Assembly: GCA_913055615.1 (NCBI GenBank) | Contig: CAJXKK010000015.1 | Coordinates: 1 to 63,331 of the forward strand | Length of the DNA stretch: 63,331 bases | Direction of reading: 5' to 3' | Origin: an uncultured Ectothiorhodospiraceae bacterium | GTDB taxonomy: Bacteria; Pseudomonadota; Gammaproteobacteria; XJ16; Halofilaceae | Part shown: in pieces, positions 51,340 to 61,024 of the stretch | Layout of the letters: the number at the start of each line of letters is the position of its first letter | How positions within the stretch are numbered: the first letter of the stretch is position 1 | Made by a program: the position numbers and the translations under genes | The notes under the pieces: model-generated | Seen by the model: only the letters and a program-made list of their open reading frames with translations | Databases searched by the model: none | Told to the model about the DNA's origin: nothing

Positions 51340-53244
51340 ATGGAAGCCGAGCTGCTCGAGATCCGCCAGCACATGGGGCGTTTCACGCCATTCGACCGGA
51401 TCTCGGACGATCTGCTCGACTCGGTCGTCGAGCACATCGAGGTGGCCTACTATCGCGCCGGCAGCGACATCATCGAACTGGACCAGCCGGTTCATCACCT
51501 CGGTTACGTACGCAGCGGCGCAGTCGAGATCTACAGCCGCAGCGGCAGCCTGTACGACCGCCTGGGTGAGGGCGGAATTTTCGGGCATTTCAGCCTTGCC
51601 CGCGGGCAACGGGTCCGGTTCTCCGCCAAGGCGCTCGAAGACAGCCTGATCTACTTCATACCGCAGGCCCAGTTCAAGGCGCTGTGCGAAGCCGACAGCT
51701 ATTTCGCCGATTTCGTCGACCTCGGAAGGCCCCGGCTCGAAGCGGCGGTCGAGGCGCAGCGCAAGAACAACGAGATGATGGTCACGCGGATCCGGAAACT
51801 GGTCACGCAGCCGCCGCTGCGGGTCGAGAGCACCGCGTCGATCCAGGAGACCGCCCGGCTCATCACCGAGGCCCAGGCGAGCGCGGCGCTGGTCGTCGAT
51901 CGCAGCGCCGTGGATTCGCGCTTCACCTATATCGACCCCGAGGGTGAGCCCTGGCGGGTACTCGGGATTATCACCGACAGCGATTTCCGCAAGCGGGTCG
52001 TTGCCAGGGGACTCCCGCCGGAGACCCCGGTCGGCGAGATCGCGGGTGACCGTTTCGTCTCGATCCAGTCGGATGAATCGGTCCAGGAAGCGATGCTGTG
52101 CATGCTCCGCAACGGCGTGCACCACCTGCCCGTCATGCATCGTCGTCAGCCACTCGGGATCGTGCACCTGTCCAGCATCATCCGGTACGAGACCAAGAGC
52201 AGCGTCTACCTGGTCGACAATATCTACTCGCAGACCGAGGTCGCCGGGCTTGCGGCCCTCATGCCCGAGGTGCGGAGCACGCTCGTGCGTATGGTCGAGG
52301 ACAACGCCGACTCCCGCATGATCGGCAGCGCGCTCTCGACCATCGGGCGGAGCGTCACCCGGCGGCTGCTCGAACTGGCCGAGCAGGAACTCGGACCACC
52401 GCCGGTGCCCTACTGTTTCATGATCATGGGCTCGATGGCCCGCGACGAACAGAGCCTGGTCAGCGATCAGGACAACGCCCTGGTACTCGGCGATGACTTC
52501 AACCGCAGCGAGCACGATGCGTACTTCCTTGCTCTGGCCCAATACGTCAGCGATGGTCTCGACGCCTGCGGCTACCCCTATTGCAAGGGCGACATCATGG
52601 CCACCAATCCGCGCTGGCGGCAGCCAGTGTCGGCATGGAAGGCCTACTTCCGCAGCTGGATCGACAAACCGACCCCGGAGGCGCTGCTGCACAGCTCCGT
52701 GTTCTTCGACCTGGACAGCGTCTACGGCGATAACCGCCTGGTGGAGACGCTGCAGGACCTGATCGCGGAGAAGGCGCCGAAGAATGAGCTCTTCCTGGCC
52801 GCGATGGGGCGCAACGCGCTCGGCCGGACGCCGCCACTGGGTTTCTTCCGGAACTTCGTGATGGAGAAGGACGGCCAGCAAAACAACACGATCGATCTCA
52901 AGCGCCGCGGTCTCGCGCCGATGACCGACCTGATCCGTATCCATGCATTGGCCTGCGGCTCGCGCGCACAGAACTCCTTCGCCCGCCTGGATGATATCGG
53001 CCAGAGCCAGCTGCTCGGCCCCGGTGTCGAGGGCAAACTGCGGGCCGCGATGGAGTTCCTGGCGATCACCCGGTTGCGCCACCAGGTGATCGACATCGAG
53101 CAGGGCCGCGCCCCCGACAACCGCGTGGAGCCCGACAACGTCCCGGATTCGGAACGCTACAACCTCCGGGATGCCTTCCAGGTGCTCAGTAACGCACAGA
53201 AATTCCTCAGGTTCCGCTACCCGCTCCCGGCCCGGACGGAATAA
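51340..53244 (+). CDS. cNMP-binding/CBS/DUF294 nucleotidyltransferase-like protein
   Basis: A 634-residue protein. It has a Crp-like cyclic-nucleotide domain (about residues 20-130), two CBS domains (about 160-290), then DUF294 with the nucleotidyltransferase-type motif MGSMARDEQSLVSDQDNALV (about 365-384), and a DUF294 C-terminal domain (about 480-620). These proteins are sensors usually found beside acetate metabolism genes (acs, actP), here absent. The start ATG 51340 follows a long upstream frame of low quality. It is followed by a DnaQ-like exonuclease 3 bases later. Confidence 0.85.
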   Translation: MEAELLEIRQHMGRFTPFDRISDDLLDSVVEHIEVAYYRAGSDIIELDQPVHHLGYVRSGAVEIYSRSGSLYDRLGEGGIFGHFSLARGQRVRFSAKALEDSLIYFIPQAQFKALCEADSYFADFVDLGRPRLEAAVEAQRKNNEMMVTRIRKLVTQPPLRVESTASIQETARLITEAQASAALVVDRSAVDSRFTYIDPEGEPWRVLGIITDSDFRKRVVARGLPPETPVGEIAGDRFVSIQSDESVQEAMLCMLRNGVHHLPVMHRRQPLGIVHLSSIIRYETKSSVYLVDNIYSQTEVAGLAALMPEVRSTLVRMVEDNADSRMIGSALSTIGRSVTRRLLELAEQELGPPPVPYCFMIMGSMARDEQSLVSDQDNALVLGDDFNRSEHDAYFLALAQYVSDGLDACGYPYCKGDIMATNPRWRQPVSAWKAYFRSWIDKPTPEALLHSSVFFDLDSVYGDNRLVETLQDLIAEKAPKNELFLAAMGRNALGRTPPLGFFRNFVMEKDGQQNNTIDLKRRGLAPMTDLIRIHALACGSRAQNSFARLDDIGQSQLLGPGVEGKLRAAMEFLAITRLRHQVIDIEQGRAPDNRVEPDNVPDSERYNLRDAFQVLSNAQKFLRFRYPLPARTE

Positions 53245-53247
53245 GGC

Positions 53248-53970
53248 ATGCGTCTGGGCTCCCGCCGGGTCGACAAGTATGAGCAGTGGCAGCGCTACAT
53301 GGCCGAACGCGCCGGGAGCGCCGAATCACCGGCACTGAGGCGGTTCTATGACGCCGCACCGCCCCCCGCCGACAGCGCCATCGCCGACGCGCCGCTGTTG
53401 GCGCTCGATATCGAGACCACCGGCCTTGACCCGCGGCGCGACGCGATCGTCAGTATCGGTCTGGTGCCGTTCAGCACCCGACGCATCCACCTCGCCCAGC
53501 GCCGTTACTGGATTATCCACCCGCAGTGCCCGCTCAACAGCCGCTCGGTCACCCTGCACCACATCACCCATACCGACATCGAACAGGCGCCGCGTTTCAG
53601 TGCGATCCTGCCGGAACTGCTGGATGCGATGGCCGGTCATTTGCCGGTCGTCCACTACCGTGCGATCGAACGCTCGTTCCTGGACCGGGCCGTGAGGGAC
53701 GCGGTCGGGGAGCCTTTCGCGTTCCCGACGATCGACACCATGGAAGTCGAGGCACGGCGCTGCCGCTCCAGTCTCTGGTCGCGCTGGAGGCGGTGGCTTG
53801 GCGCCCCCCCTGACTCCATTCGCCTCCACGACAGCCGTGCCCGTTACCACCTGCCGTACTATCAGGCCCATCACGCACTCGTGGATGCCCTCGCCACGGC
53901 CGAACTCCTGCAGGCGCAGATCGCGACGCATTTCGGGGCGGAGACGCCGGTGTACCGGCTGTGCCAGTGA
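53248..53970 (+). CDS. DnaQ-like 3'-5' exonuclease
   Basis: A 240-residue DEDDh exonuclease. LLALDIETTGLDPRRDAIVS (about residue 50) has Asp and Glu of motif I, PVVHYRAIERSFLDRAV is motif II, and YYQAHHALVDALATAELL is motif III with His and Asp. N-terminal 45 residues are basic and helical. It is in one operon with the cNMP/CBS/DUF294 protein, a pairing seen widely, and probably degrades small nucleic acids or nucleotides. Confidence 0.85.
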   Translation: MRLGSRRVDKYEQWQRYMAERAGSAESPALRRFYDAAPPPADSAIADAPLLALDIETTGLDPRRDAIVSIGLVPFSTRRIHLAQRRYWIIHPQCPLNSRSVTLHHITHTDIEQAPRFSAILPELLDAMAGHLPVVHYRAIERSFLDRAVRDAVGEPFAFPTIDTMEVEARRCRSSLWSRWRRWLGAPPDSIRLHDSRARYHLPYYQAHHALVDALATAELLQAQIATHFGAETPVYRLCQ

Positions 53971-54152
53971 CCACATGCGGCCCGATCGAGCGCGGCCAGA
54001 GACGAGGGCGAACCGATCTCGGCGCGAACACCCGCGAATTTCGGGTAAACCCGCGGAGTGGACAGGCGCGACCGGAATCTCCATGCTACGGACGGCCCGC
54101 ATACAGGGCGCGCGGCTCAATAATGCCCGCAGTAATCGACAAGGGGATGAAT

Positions 54153-54587
54153 ATGTTCAAAAAAATCATGGTTCCGGTCGATCTCGCGCACAAGGACGCG
54201 ATCGAACCGGCTGTGACGGCGGCATCCGACCTTGCGCGCCATTACGGTGCGGAGGTCTGCTACGTCGGTGTGACCGCCACCACGCCGGGCTCCGTGGCAC
54301 GTACCCCGGAGGAATATCAGCAGAAACTCGATGCCTTTGCCCAACAGCAGAGCCAACAGCACCATGGGCAGGCGGTATCCGCACGCGCGATCACGTCACC
54401 GGACCCGGTGGTCGATCTCAATGATGTGCTGGTCAAGGCGATCAAAGACACGGGGGCTGACCTGGTCGTGATGGCCACCCACCTGCCACGCCATCTCGAC
54501 GCGGTGCTGCCCGCACACGGCGGCGAGGTTGCGACCCACACCGATGCATCGGTATTCCTCATACGGCCGTCCGAAGGCAAGCGCTGA
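54153..54587 (+). CDS. Universal stress protein A family
   Basis: A 144-residue protein starting FKKIMVPVDLAHKDAIEPAV; AAGGGG lies six bases upstream of ATG 54153. Visible features include the end region LVVMATHLPRHLDAVLPAHGGEVATHTDASVFLIR. The usual G-2x-G-9x-G(S/T) ATP-binding pattern is weak, suggesting the non-ATP-binding class. It lies 56 bases upstream of the BCCT gene, as USP genes often do beside osmolyte transporters in halophiles. Confidence 0.85.
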   Translation: MFKKIMVPVDLAHKDAIEPAVTAASDLARHYGAEVCYVGVTATTPGSVARTPEEYQQKLDAFAQQQSQQHHGQAVSARAITSPDPVVDLNDVLVKAIKDTGADLVVMATHLPRHLDAVLPAHGGEVATHTDASVFLIRPSEGKR

Positions 54588-54643
54588 AGGCGGGCGATCC
54601 GACAGGAAAACACAAATGCAGTGCAGCCAATGGGACCTAAACC

Positions 54644-56311
54644 ATGACTGAGCAATCCAATAACGGAAACACTCCGGGCTCGAGCGAGGAGAAGGTTGGC
54701 GTACCCGCTCCCGAGGGCCCGGCGAACCTGATCGATACGGATTACGTGATCGGTCAGGACAACATTGCCACCCGCAAATACGGGGTCGACCTTGACCTGC
54801 ACGGCAAGGTCTTCGGCATCTCCTCGCTCGTCATCGTACTGTTCGTGCTGATCACGCTCGCCCTTCCGGAGACGGTCGAGCCGATGTTCAACGGCATCCG
54901 TACGTACATGACCGACAAGTTCGCGTGGTTCTTCCTGTTCTCCGCGAACATCTTCGTCGTCCTCGCCCTGGTCCTGATCTTCACGCCCCTGGCGCGCGTG
55001 CGGCTCGGGGGGCAGCACGCAAGGCCGGACTTCAGCACCACCGGCTGGTTCGCCATGCTTTTCGCCGCCGGCATGGGCATCGGCCTGATGTTCTACGGCG
55101 TGTCGGAGCCGCTGACCCATTACAGCACGTCCATGGGCGGTACCTCGATGGAGGACGGCGTACGTACCGACTGGGCACCACTCGGCGCGGCCGAGGGCGA
55201 TCAGGCGGCGGCGCAGCGACTCGGCTTTGCCGCGACGATCTACCACTGGGGTCTGCACCCATGGGCGATCTATGCGATCGTCGCACTGGCACTGGCCCTG
55301 TTCTCGTTCAACAAGGGCCTGCCGCTGACCATGCGGTCGATCTTCTACCCGATCCTGGGGGAGAACGTCTGGCGCTGGCCGGGCGACGTGATCGACATCC
55401 TGGCGGTGTTCGCGACTCTGTTTGGCCTGGTCACCTCGCTGGGGATCGGTGCCAATCAGGCGAGTGCGGGGCTTGACTTCCTGTTCGGGATACCATCGAC
55501 CGACGTCACCATGGTGTTGCTGATCATCGGCATCACGCTCGTGGCACTCGCGTCCGTGTTGCTGGGTGTCGACAAGGGTGTGCAGCGCCTGTCACAGCTC
55601 AACATGGGCCTCGCGGGCCTGCTGCTGCTGTTCGTCATCATTGTCGGGCCGACGATGCTGATCTTCACGGGCTTCTTCAAGAACCTGTGGAGCTATGCCG
55701 CCGAGCTGCCGGAGTTCATGAACCCCTTCGGCCGTGAAGATACCAACTTCATGGGTGGCTGGACCGCGTTCTACTGGGCCTGGTGGATCTCCTGGTCGCC
55801 GTTTGTCGGCATGTTCATCGCGCGTGTCAGCCGCGGCCGTACGGTGCGCGAGTTCCTGATCGCGGTGCTGCTCGTGCCGACCATCATTTCGGTTCTGTGG
55901 ATGACCGCGCTTGGCGGCACCGCGATCGATCAGGTGGTGAACAAGGGCATCACCAGCGTCCAGGACGCGGCCCTTGAGCTGCAGCTGTTCGAGATGCTGT
56001 CGCAGTTGCCGCTGACCATGATTACCTCGTTCGTGGGCATCGTGCTGGTAATCGTGTTCTTCATCACCTCCTCCGACTCGGGCTCGCTCGTGATCGACTC
56101 GATCACCTCCGGTGGCAAGGTGGATGCGCCTACCTCCCAGCGCATTTTCTGGGTGCTGATCGAGGGCGCATTGGCGATCGCCCTGCTCCTCGGTGGCGGT
56201 CTGGCCGCGCTGCAGGCCATGGCGATCTCCACGGGCCTGCCGTTCACGATCGTGCTCCTGTTCGGATGCTATGCCATCATCCGGGGGCTCATGGACGAAC
56301 CCAGGGGCTGA
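54644..56311 (+). CDS. BCCT family transporter (betaine/choline/carnitine)
   Basis: A 555-residue protein with 12 helices. FAAGMGIGLMFYGVSEPLTH (glycine-rich motif), WGLHPWAIYAIVALALALFS and AFYWAWWISWSPFVGMFIARVSRGRTVRE are the BCCT signature with the Trp box that binds quaternary amines. It takes up glycine betaine, choline or proline betaine with Na+ or H+. Its C-terminal tail is short, so it lacks the long osmosensory tail of BetP. The N-terminal 40 residues are polar and cytoplasmic. A strong terminator follows. Confidence 0.9.
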   Translation: MTEQSNNGNTPGSSEEKVGVPAPEGPANLIDTDYVIGQDNIATRKYGVDLDLHGKVFGISSLVIVLFVLITLALPETVEPMFNGIRTYMTDKFAWFFLFSANIFVVLALVLIFTPLARVRLGGQHARPDFSTTGWFAMLFAAGMGIGLMFYGVSEPLTHYSTSMGGTSMEDGVRTDWAPLGAAEGDQAAAQRLGFAATIYHWGLHPWAIYAIVALALALFSFNKGLPLTMRSIFYPILGENVWRWPGDVIDILAVFATLFGLVTSLGIGANQASAGLDFLFGIPSTDVTMVLLIIGITLVALASVLLGVDKGVQRLSQLNMGLAGLLLLFVIIVGPTMLIFTGFFKNLWSYAAELPEFMNPFGREDTNFMGGWTAFYWAWWISWSPFVGMFIARVSRGRTVREFLIAVLLVPTIISVLWMTALGGTAIDQVVNKGITSVQDAALELQLFEMLSQLPLTMITSFVGIVLVIVFFITSSDSGSLVIDSITSGGKVDAPTSQRIFWVLIEGALAIALLLGGGLAALQAMAISTGLPFTIVLLFGCYAIIRGLMDEPRG

Positions 56312-56335
56312 CCTCCCGGGTCGGCTCGCACTGAC

Positions 56336-56368
56336 AAAGGGCGGCCCTTCGGGGCCGCCTTTTTTTTG
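56336..56368 (+). terminator. Rho-independent terminator after the BCCT gene
   Basis: GGGCGGCCC (56339-56347) and GGGCCGCCT (56352-56360) pair as a strong stem around a TTCG loop, followed by eight T. It is 25 bases after the BCCT stop and is the clearest terminator in the window. Confidence 0.9.
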
Positions 56369-56409
56369 TCCTTCGCAAACGCTCGCAGTTGCACACCAGC
56401 GCGGCGTTG

Positions 56410-56491
56410 ATCGCGAGCAGGCTCGCTCCTACAGGCCCCGGCACGCCATCAGCGCTTGTCTTGAGAGGTCAGGAACGAGCCTGCTCGCGAT
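56410..56491. repeat. REP pair (REPIN 3)
   Basis: ATCGCGAGCAGGCTCGCTCC plus TAC (56410-56432) and the inverted AGGAACGAGCCTGCTCGCGA plus T (56471-56491) form a doublet with a 38-base spacer. It lies between the BCCT terminator and the GMC oxidoreductase gene. One base in each core differs from REPIN 1 (AGCAGG for AGCAAG) and the two changes are complementary, which keeps the stem paired. Confidence 0.75.
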
Positions 56492-56662
56492 CGCTTGAGG
56501 GCCTCTCCCCCGATCAACCGCGGCGCACGTTTCCCCGATGAATTCACGGACAACTAGCCGGGACTGACCTCGCCAGGCGTGTGTGATACACCACGGTCTG
56601 CGGGCCATGCACACACGGCCGGTAACCGCCCGCACCAGGACCAGCAGAAACGGGGAGAAGCG

Positions 56663-58279
56663 ATGCACGACCGCGGCGAGTACGACTACATCATTGTCGG
56701 CGGCGGCGCCGCCGGCTGCGTTCTGGCCAACCGCCTGTCCGCGGATCCCGACGTCTCGGTCCTGCTGCTGGAGGCCGGCAACGACGAACGCTGGATCTGG
56801 ACCCGGATCCCGGTGGGCTACCTCTACTGCATCAACAACCCGCGCACGGACTGGTGTTATCGCACCGAGCCGGAGCCCGGCCTCAACGACCGCTCGATCG
56901 TCTACGCGCGCGGCAAGGGGCTGGGCGGCAGCACCCTGATCAACGCGATGCTGAGCCTCCGTGGTCAGGCGCGGGACTACGACGAATGGGCCCGGATGAC
57001 CGGCGATCCGCAGTGGCGCTGGGAGAACGTCCTGCCGCTTTTTCGCGGCGTTGAGGATTACTGGAACGGGCCGTCGGAGATGCACGGCGCGGGCGGTGAG
57101 TGGCGGGTGGAGCAACAGCGTCTGAGCTGGACCATTCTCGACCGATTTGCCGACGCCGCCACCGAGGCCGGTATCCCGAAGACCGGGGATTTCAACACCG
57201 GCGACAACACGGGCGTCAGCCGTTTCGAGGTCAACCAGCGACACGGCACCCGCTGGAGCTCGATGCGCGGTTTCCTGGATCCGATCCGCCACCGCTCGAA
57301 CCTGACCGTGATCACCGGCGCGCTCACCGACCGCCTGCGGATCGAAGGCCGCAGCGTCACGGGCGTCGAATTCCGGGCCGATGGCGAGCGCTGTATTGCC
57401 CGCAGCCGGATCGAGACGGTGCTGGCGGCGGGGGCCATCGGCTCACCGGCGATCCTGCAGCGCTCCGGCGTCGGCGACCAGGCGCTGCTGCAGGACCGGG
57501 GCATCCCGGTGGCGCTGCACGCACCCGATGTGGGCGCCAATCTGCAGGATCACCTGCAGCTGCGCTGCATCTATCGGGTGCAGGGGGTCACCACGCTCAA
57601 TCAGCAGATGCGCAGCCTGCCGGCAAAGGCAAAGATGGCGCTGGACTATGCCCTGTTCCGTCGCGGACCACTGAGTATGGCACCGAGCCAGCTGGGCCTG
57701 TTCGCCCGTTCCGCCGACGACGTAGAGACCCCCGACCTCGAATATCACGTCCAGCCGCTGTCACTGGACAAGTTCGGGGATCCGCTGCATCCATTCCCGG
57801 CGTTCACCGCGAGCGTGGCGGATGTCCGCCCGGAATCGCGCGGCAGCGTCACCATCGCCGACCGCGACCCGGCCAGCGCGCCGCGTATCGCGCCGTGTTA
57901 CCTGAGCACCGACGGCGACCGCCGCAGAGCGGCACGGGCCATCCGCCTGACGCGTCGCATCATCGAGCAACCATCGTTGGCCCCCTATCACCCGCAGGAA
58001 TACCTGCCCGGCCCCGACTGCCAGAGCGATGAAGAACTGGCCCATGCCGCGGGCGACATCGGCACCACGATCTTTCACCCGGTTGGCACCTGCCGTATGG
58101 GGGCGGACGACGACCCCGACGCGGTAACTGACAGCCAGCTGCGTGTCCGCGGGCTCGACGGCGTGCGTTTGGTAGACGCCTCGATCATGCCGACCATCAC
58201 CTCCGGCAATACCTGTACGCCCACGATCATGATCGCCGAACGCGGTGCGGCCCTGATCCGGCAAAGCCGCGCAAACTGA
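56663..58279 (+). CDS. GMC oxidoreductase (choline/alcohol dehydrogenase-like)
   Basis: A 538-residue FAD enzyme. YDYIIVGGGAAGCVLANRLS (FAD motif, residues 7-26), ARGKGLGGSTLINAMLSLRG, AAGAIGSPAILQRSGVGD and the C-terminal HPVGTCRMG with SIMPTITSGNTCTPTIMIAE carry the two GMC signatures and active-site His. Relatives oxidise choline to betaine aldehyde or aliphatic alcohols. The neighbouring BCCT gene favours an osmolyte role, but no betB is present. ATG 56663 follows GGGGAGAAGCG. Confidence 0.85.
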   Translation: MHDRGEYDYIIVGGGAAGCVLANRLSADPDVSVLLLEAGNDERWIWTRIPVGYLYCINNPRTDWCYRTEPEPGLNDRSIVYARGKGLGGSTLINAMLSLRGQARDYDEWARMTGDPQWRWENVLPLFRGVEDYWNGPSEMHGAGGEWRVEQQRLSWTILDRFADAATEAGIPKTGDFNTGDNTGVSRFEVNQRHGTRWSSMRGFLDPIRHRSNLTVITGALTDRLRIEGRSVTGVEFRADGERCIARSRIETVLAAGAIGSPAILQRSGVGDQALLQDRGIPVALHAPDVGANLQDHLQLRCIYRVQGVTTLNQQMRSLPAKAKMALDYALFRRGPLSMAPSQLGLFARSADDVETPDLEYHVQPLSLDKFGDPLHPFPAFTASVADVRPESRGSVTIADRDPASAPRIAPCYLSTDGDRRRAARAIRLTRRIIEQPSLAPYHPQEYLPGPDCQSDEELAHAAGDIGTTIFHPVGTCRMGADDDPDAVTDSQLRVRGLDGVRLVDASIMPTITSGNTCTPTIMIAERGAALIRQSRAN

Positions 58280-58531
58280 AGACACTGCCCGGCATCCCAT
58301 AGGAGATCCCGATGCCGGGTCACGGGGTGGCGCAGCAGGGGCCGTCGCGGAGCGTGTCGAAACGCCCGGGCGGGCGGAAACACGGGACCGGCCTGATTGC
58401 GGGCTGCTGCAGGCCTTGTATTTCGCCCACCCCATGTTCGGGCGCGAATACCTCAAACGGGCTACACGCCAGTGCGTGAGTCCCTCAGGCGGTTGCCGCA
58501 CAACGCCGGTGAGGGACCCGAGCGGGCCCTG
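58280..58531. other. Intergenic region between convergent genes
   Basis: About 250 bases with no recognised gene, terminator or repeat. Open frames here are arginine-rich shadows. Nothing more can be supported. Confidence 0.4.
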
Positions 58532-59005
58532 TCAATTCGCCTCGGCCGAAGCCACCTCGCTGTCGTGCGCGGCGAGTCGGTCACGCGCATGCTCGGCGGC
58601 CGCCGCCGAGAAGACGTCGGGGTGGCGAAGCACCGCGTGCTCCCACGCGTAGTCGATCAGTCCGGCATCCGCGAGCCCGGTCAGTTGCACCGGCATCTCC
58701 GCTTTTGTGGCGAAATGCTCGGTGGCCCGGACCAGGCCGCGGCGGCGGATCGTCTGTCGGAGGCCGGTCGCGGAGCGGCCGAGCACGTACTCATAGGCCG
58801 ACAGCGATTCCCACAGCTCGCGCGCGAGCGCGTCGTCCTCATCCGCCTTGCCAGCGTGATCATCAGCGCTCAACCGGATCCAGCGCTGGCGCGCCTGCAC
58901 GGCAAGGTCATCGCGGCTGCGATCAGTCGCGTTGCGCTCGAAAATCCGGCATTCCTTCGGTGTCGCGAGTCGCTGCACCCGCGCATCGCATTGCTCATCC
59001 ATCAT
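58532..59005 (-). CDS. Hypothetical soluble protein
   Basis: A 157-residue protein, acidic, Ala-rich and mostly helical, with KECRIFERNATDRSRDDLAV near residue 17 and ARELWESLSAYEYVLG in the middle. No family was recognised. There is no signal or membrane segment. It lies downstream of the GNAT gene in the same direction with about 200 bases between. Confidence 0.5.
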   Translation of the reverse strand: MMDEQCDARVQRLATPKECRIFERNATDRSRDDLAVQARQRWIRLSADDHAGKADEDDALARELWESLSAYEYVLGRSATGLRQTIRRRGLVRATEHFATKAEMPVQLTGLADAGLIDYAWEHAVLRHPDVFSAAAAEHARDRLAAHDSEVASAEAN

Positions 59006-59212
59006 CGACTCCCGGCATCAGTGCCTGCTACCAGTATGGACCGATCCGCGATCCGTTGTCCGGATTTCGGAGGCAGCGGCCAGGATATCCGCCGACAGCG
59101 TAGCCGAGACACGGATCCGGACCCTGTGTCCAATGAACCGGACGCGCCGATATCCGCGCCGGATATGGACCGCAGCGGCCGCGCTACCACGCCGCAGCCG
59201 GGGCAGCCGGCG

Positions 59213-59818
59213 CTATTCCGGAATGATGACGTGCGGCCCAGCGTCGCGCGGCAGCAGGCCCCGCAGGCGTGGATCATGGACCCACTCGACCTCCTGGTCA
59301 TAGACCTGGAAGCCGAAGTGCCGGTACACCTCCAGGGCGCGCGGATGATCCTCCGTGCAGGTATGCAGCCAAATCCGGTCGACCCCCGGGCCGGCGGCCT
59401 CATGCAGCAGCGTGCGCAGCAGGAAACCGCCCAACCCGCCGCCGATCCGGTCCGGCAACAGCCCGAAGTACTCGACTTTGACTTCACCCGGTTTTGAACG
59501 CTCGAACTCGCCCAGACCGGCGACCTCGCCATCGGCCCACAGGCGCCAGATCCCGTAGTCGTGCGAGCGGATCAGGCGCTCGATCCCTTCGCGCCCGACA
59601 TCCAGCCGCCCATGCCACAGCCACGGATCGCCGACGCGGCGGAAAAGTGCGAGGTATTCGTCGACATCGGGGTCGCACCAGCGCTGCGCCATCACGCCCG
59701 CACGCGGCGGTTCCGGCGCCGGTATCGGCCCCGCGGGGCGCATCTGCAGGTAGGTGACGACCGACCGGTAGCGGCCGCTCGAAGGGTCCATATCACGTTC
59801 CTGGTCAGGGGCACTCAT
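59213..59818 (-). CDS. GNAT family N-acetyltransferase
   Basis: A 201-residue protein with the GNAT acetyl-CoA site LLPDRIGGGLGGFLLRTLLH (about residues 119-138) and the strand-helix DRIWLHTCTEDHPRALEVYRHFGFQVYDQE after it. The N-terminal 25 residues are probably over-extended; the Met at 59791 is possible. The substrate is unknown. Confidence 0.75.
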   Translation of the reverse strand: MSAPDQERDMDPSSGRYRSVVTYLQMRPAGPIPAPEPPRAGVMAQRWCDPDVDEYLALFRRVGDPWLWHGRLDVGREGIERLIRSHDYGIWRLWADGEVAGLGEFERSKPGEVKVEYFGLLPDRIGGGLGGFLLRTLLHEAAGPGVDRIWLHTCTEDHPRALEVYRHFGFQVYDQEVEWVHDPRLRGLLPRDAGPHVIIPE

Positions 59819-59949
59819 GGCTGCTCCGCGTGTCGAAGGTCGGCAACATACCCGTTTTCACCAACGGCTTTCCAGGGGTCTTGCCCGGTAACCGTTCACA
59901 GGCGCACACACTCGACGCGGGTCGGGAATGAGTTGTATTGCCCGCATGG

Positions 59950-59993
59950 ATATGCATATGCCAAATCGATCTGGAAATACGGGTTCTTATAAC
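59950..59993 (+). promoter_or_regulatory. Promoter region of the sulfurtransferase operon
   Basis: ATATGCATAT (59950-59959) is a perfect 10-base palindrome followed 28 bases later by a TATAAC hexamer (59988-59993), in an AT-rich stretch 60-100 bases before the sulfurtransferase ATG. It could be an operator or just promoter DNA. Confidence 0.35.
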
Positions 59994-60052
59994 AATGATG
60001 CGTCCTTACCATCACTCGCGTCGCTGAACCTGCATCCACAGTCGGAGTTCCC

Positions 60053-61009
60053 ATGTTTCGATCAATGCTCATCACCATGTTGGTGCTGCTCCTGACCCTC
60101 CCCCTGGGCGCGCACGCGCGGGAACTCGCGCCGCTGGTCTCAACCGACTGGCTGGCCGACAACCGCGGCGGGGGCGATCTCGTCATACTCGATATCCGCA
60201 ATGCCATCGATGGCGGCAACCGCGAGACGTTCGAGGCGGGGCATATCCCGGGCGCCGTGTACAGCAGCTACACCCAGGCCGGATGGCGGCAGAAGGAAGG
60301 CGACGTGCCCGGCAAGCTGCCGCCGGTGGAGGACCTCGAACACCTGATCGGTTCGCTCGGCATCGGCAACGACACCGATGTGGTTATCGTCCCGGCCGGC
60401 GTCGGCGCGACCGATTTCGGCAGTGCGGCCCGCGTGTACTGGACGTTCAGGGTCCTCGGCCACGACGACGTCGCCATCCTCAACGGCGGTCATCGCGCCT
60501 GGGTCGAGGCCGGCAAAGACGTAGCGACTGGCTGGAATACGCCCGCAAGCGTGGAGTTCGAGGCCGATTTCCGGCCCGAACTGATCGCCGATACGGACGA
60601 GGTCGAGCAGGCCCGTGATGCGGGCGTCCAGCTCGTCGACAATCGCCCGGTCAAACAGTATCAGGGCGAGAGCAAGCATTCGGCGGCGCGGGCGTCGGGT
60701 ACGATCCCGGATTCCATCAACCTCCAGCAGGGGCAGCTGGTGCAGGACGGCACGGCGTTCGTGGTCGACCGTGAGAGGCTCCGGGCACTGATGGACCAGG
60801 CCGGCATCAGCGGTGATGGCGAGACCATCACGTTCTGCAATACCGGCCACTGGGCGGCCACCGGCTGGTTCACCTTGAGCGAACTCGCCGGGCTGGACAA
60901 CGTGGCCCTGTACGACGGCTCCATGACCGAATGGTCCCAGGACGAAAACCGCCCACTGCAGACCGCGAGCAGCGGCCTCGGTGTCGTCTACAACTGGCTT
61001 TTCGACTGA
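60053..61009 (+). CDS. Periplasmic thiosulfate sulfurtransferase (two rhodanese domains)
   Basis: A 318-residue protein with a signal peptide (about residues 1-23, ending AHA). The N-terminal rhodanese domain (about 27-150) is inactive at its loop (VPAGVGATDFGSAARV, no Cys). The C-terminal domain (about 165-295) has the active-site loop TFCNTGHWAATGW with Cys. This is the SseA/ThtR layout, here exported. It is followed by a YeeE transporter 15 bases later, so sulfane sulfur from thiosulfate is probably handled at the membrane. Confidence 0.85.
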   Translation: MFRSMLITMLVLLLTLPLGAHARELAPLVSTDWLADNRGGGDLVILDIRNAIDGGNRETFEAGHIPGAVYSSYTQAGWRQKEGDVPGKLPPVEDLEHLIGSLGIGNDTDVVIVPAGVGATDFGSAARVYWTFRVLGHDDVAILNGGHRAWVEAGKDVATGWNTPASVEFEADFRPELIADTDEVEQARDAGVQLVDNRPVKQYQGESKHSAARASGTIPDSINLQQGQLVQDGTAFVVDRERLRALMDQAGISGDGETITFCNTGHWAATGWFTLSELAGLDNVALYDGSMTEWSQDENRPLQTASSGLGVVYNWLFD

Positions 61010-61024
61010 TCACGGCAACGCGCG

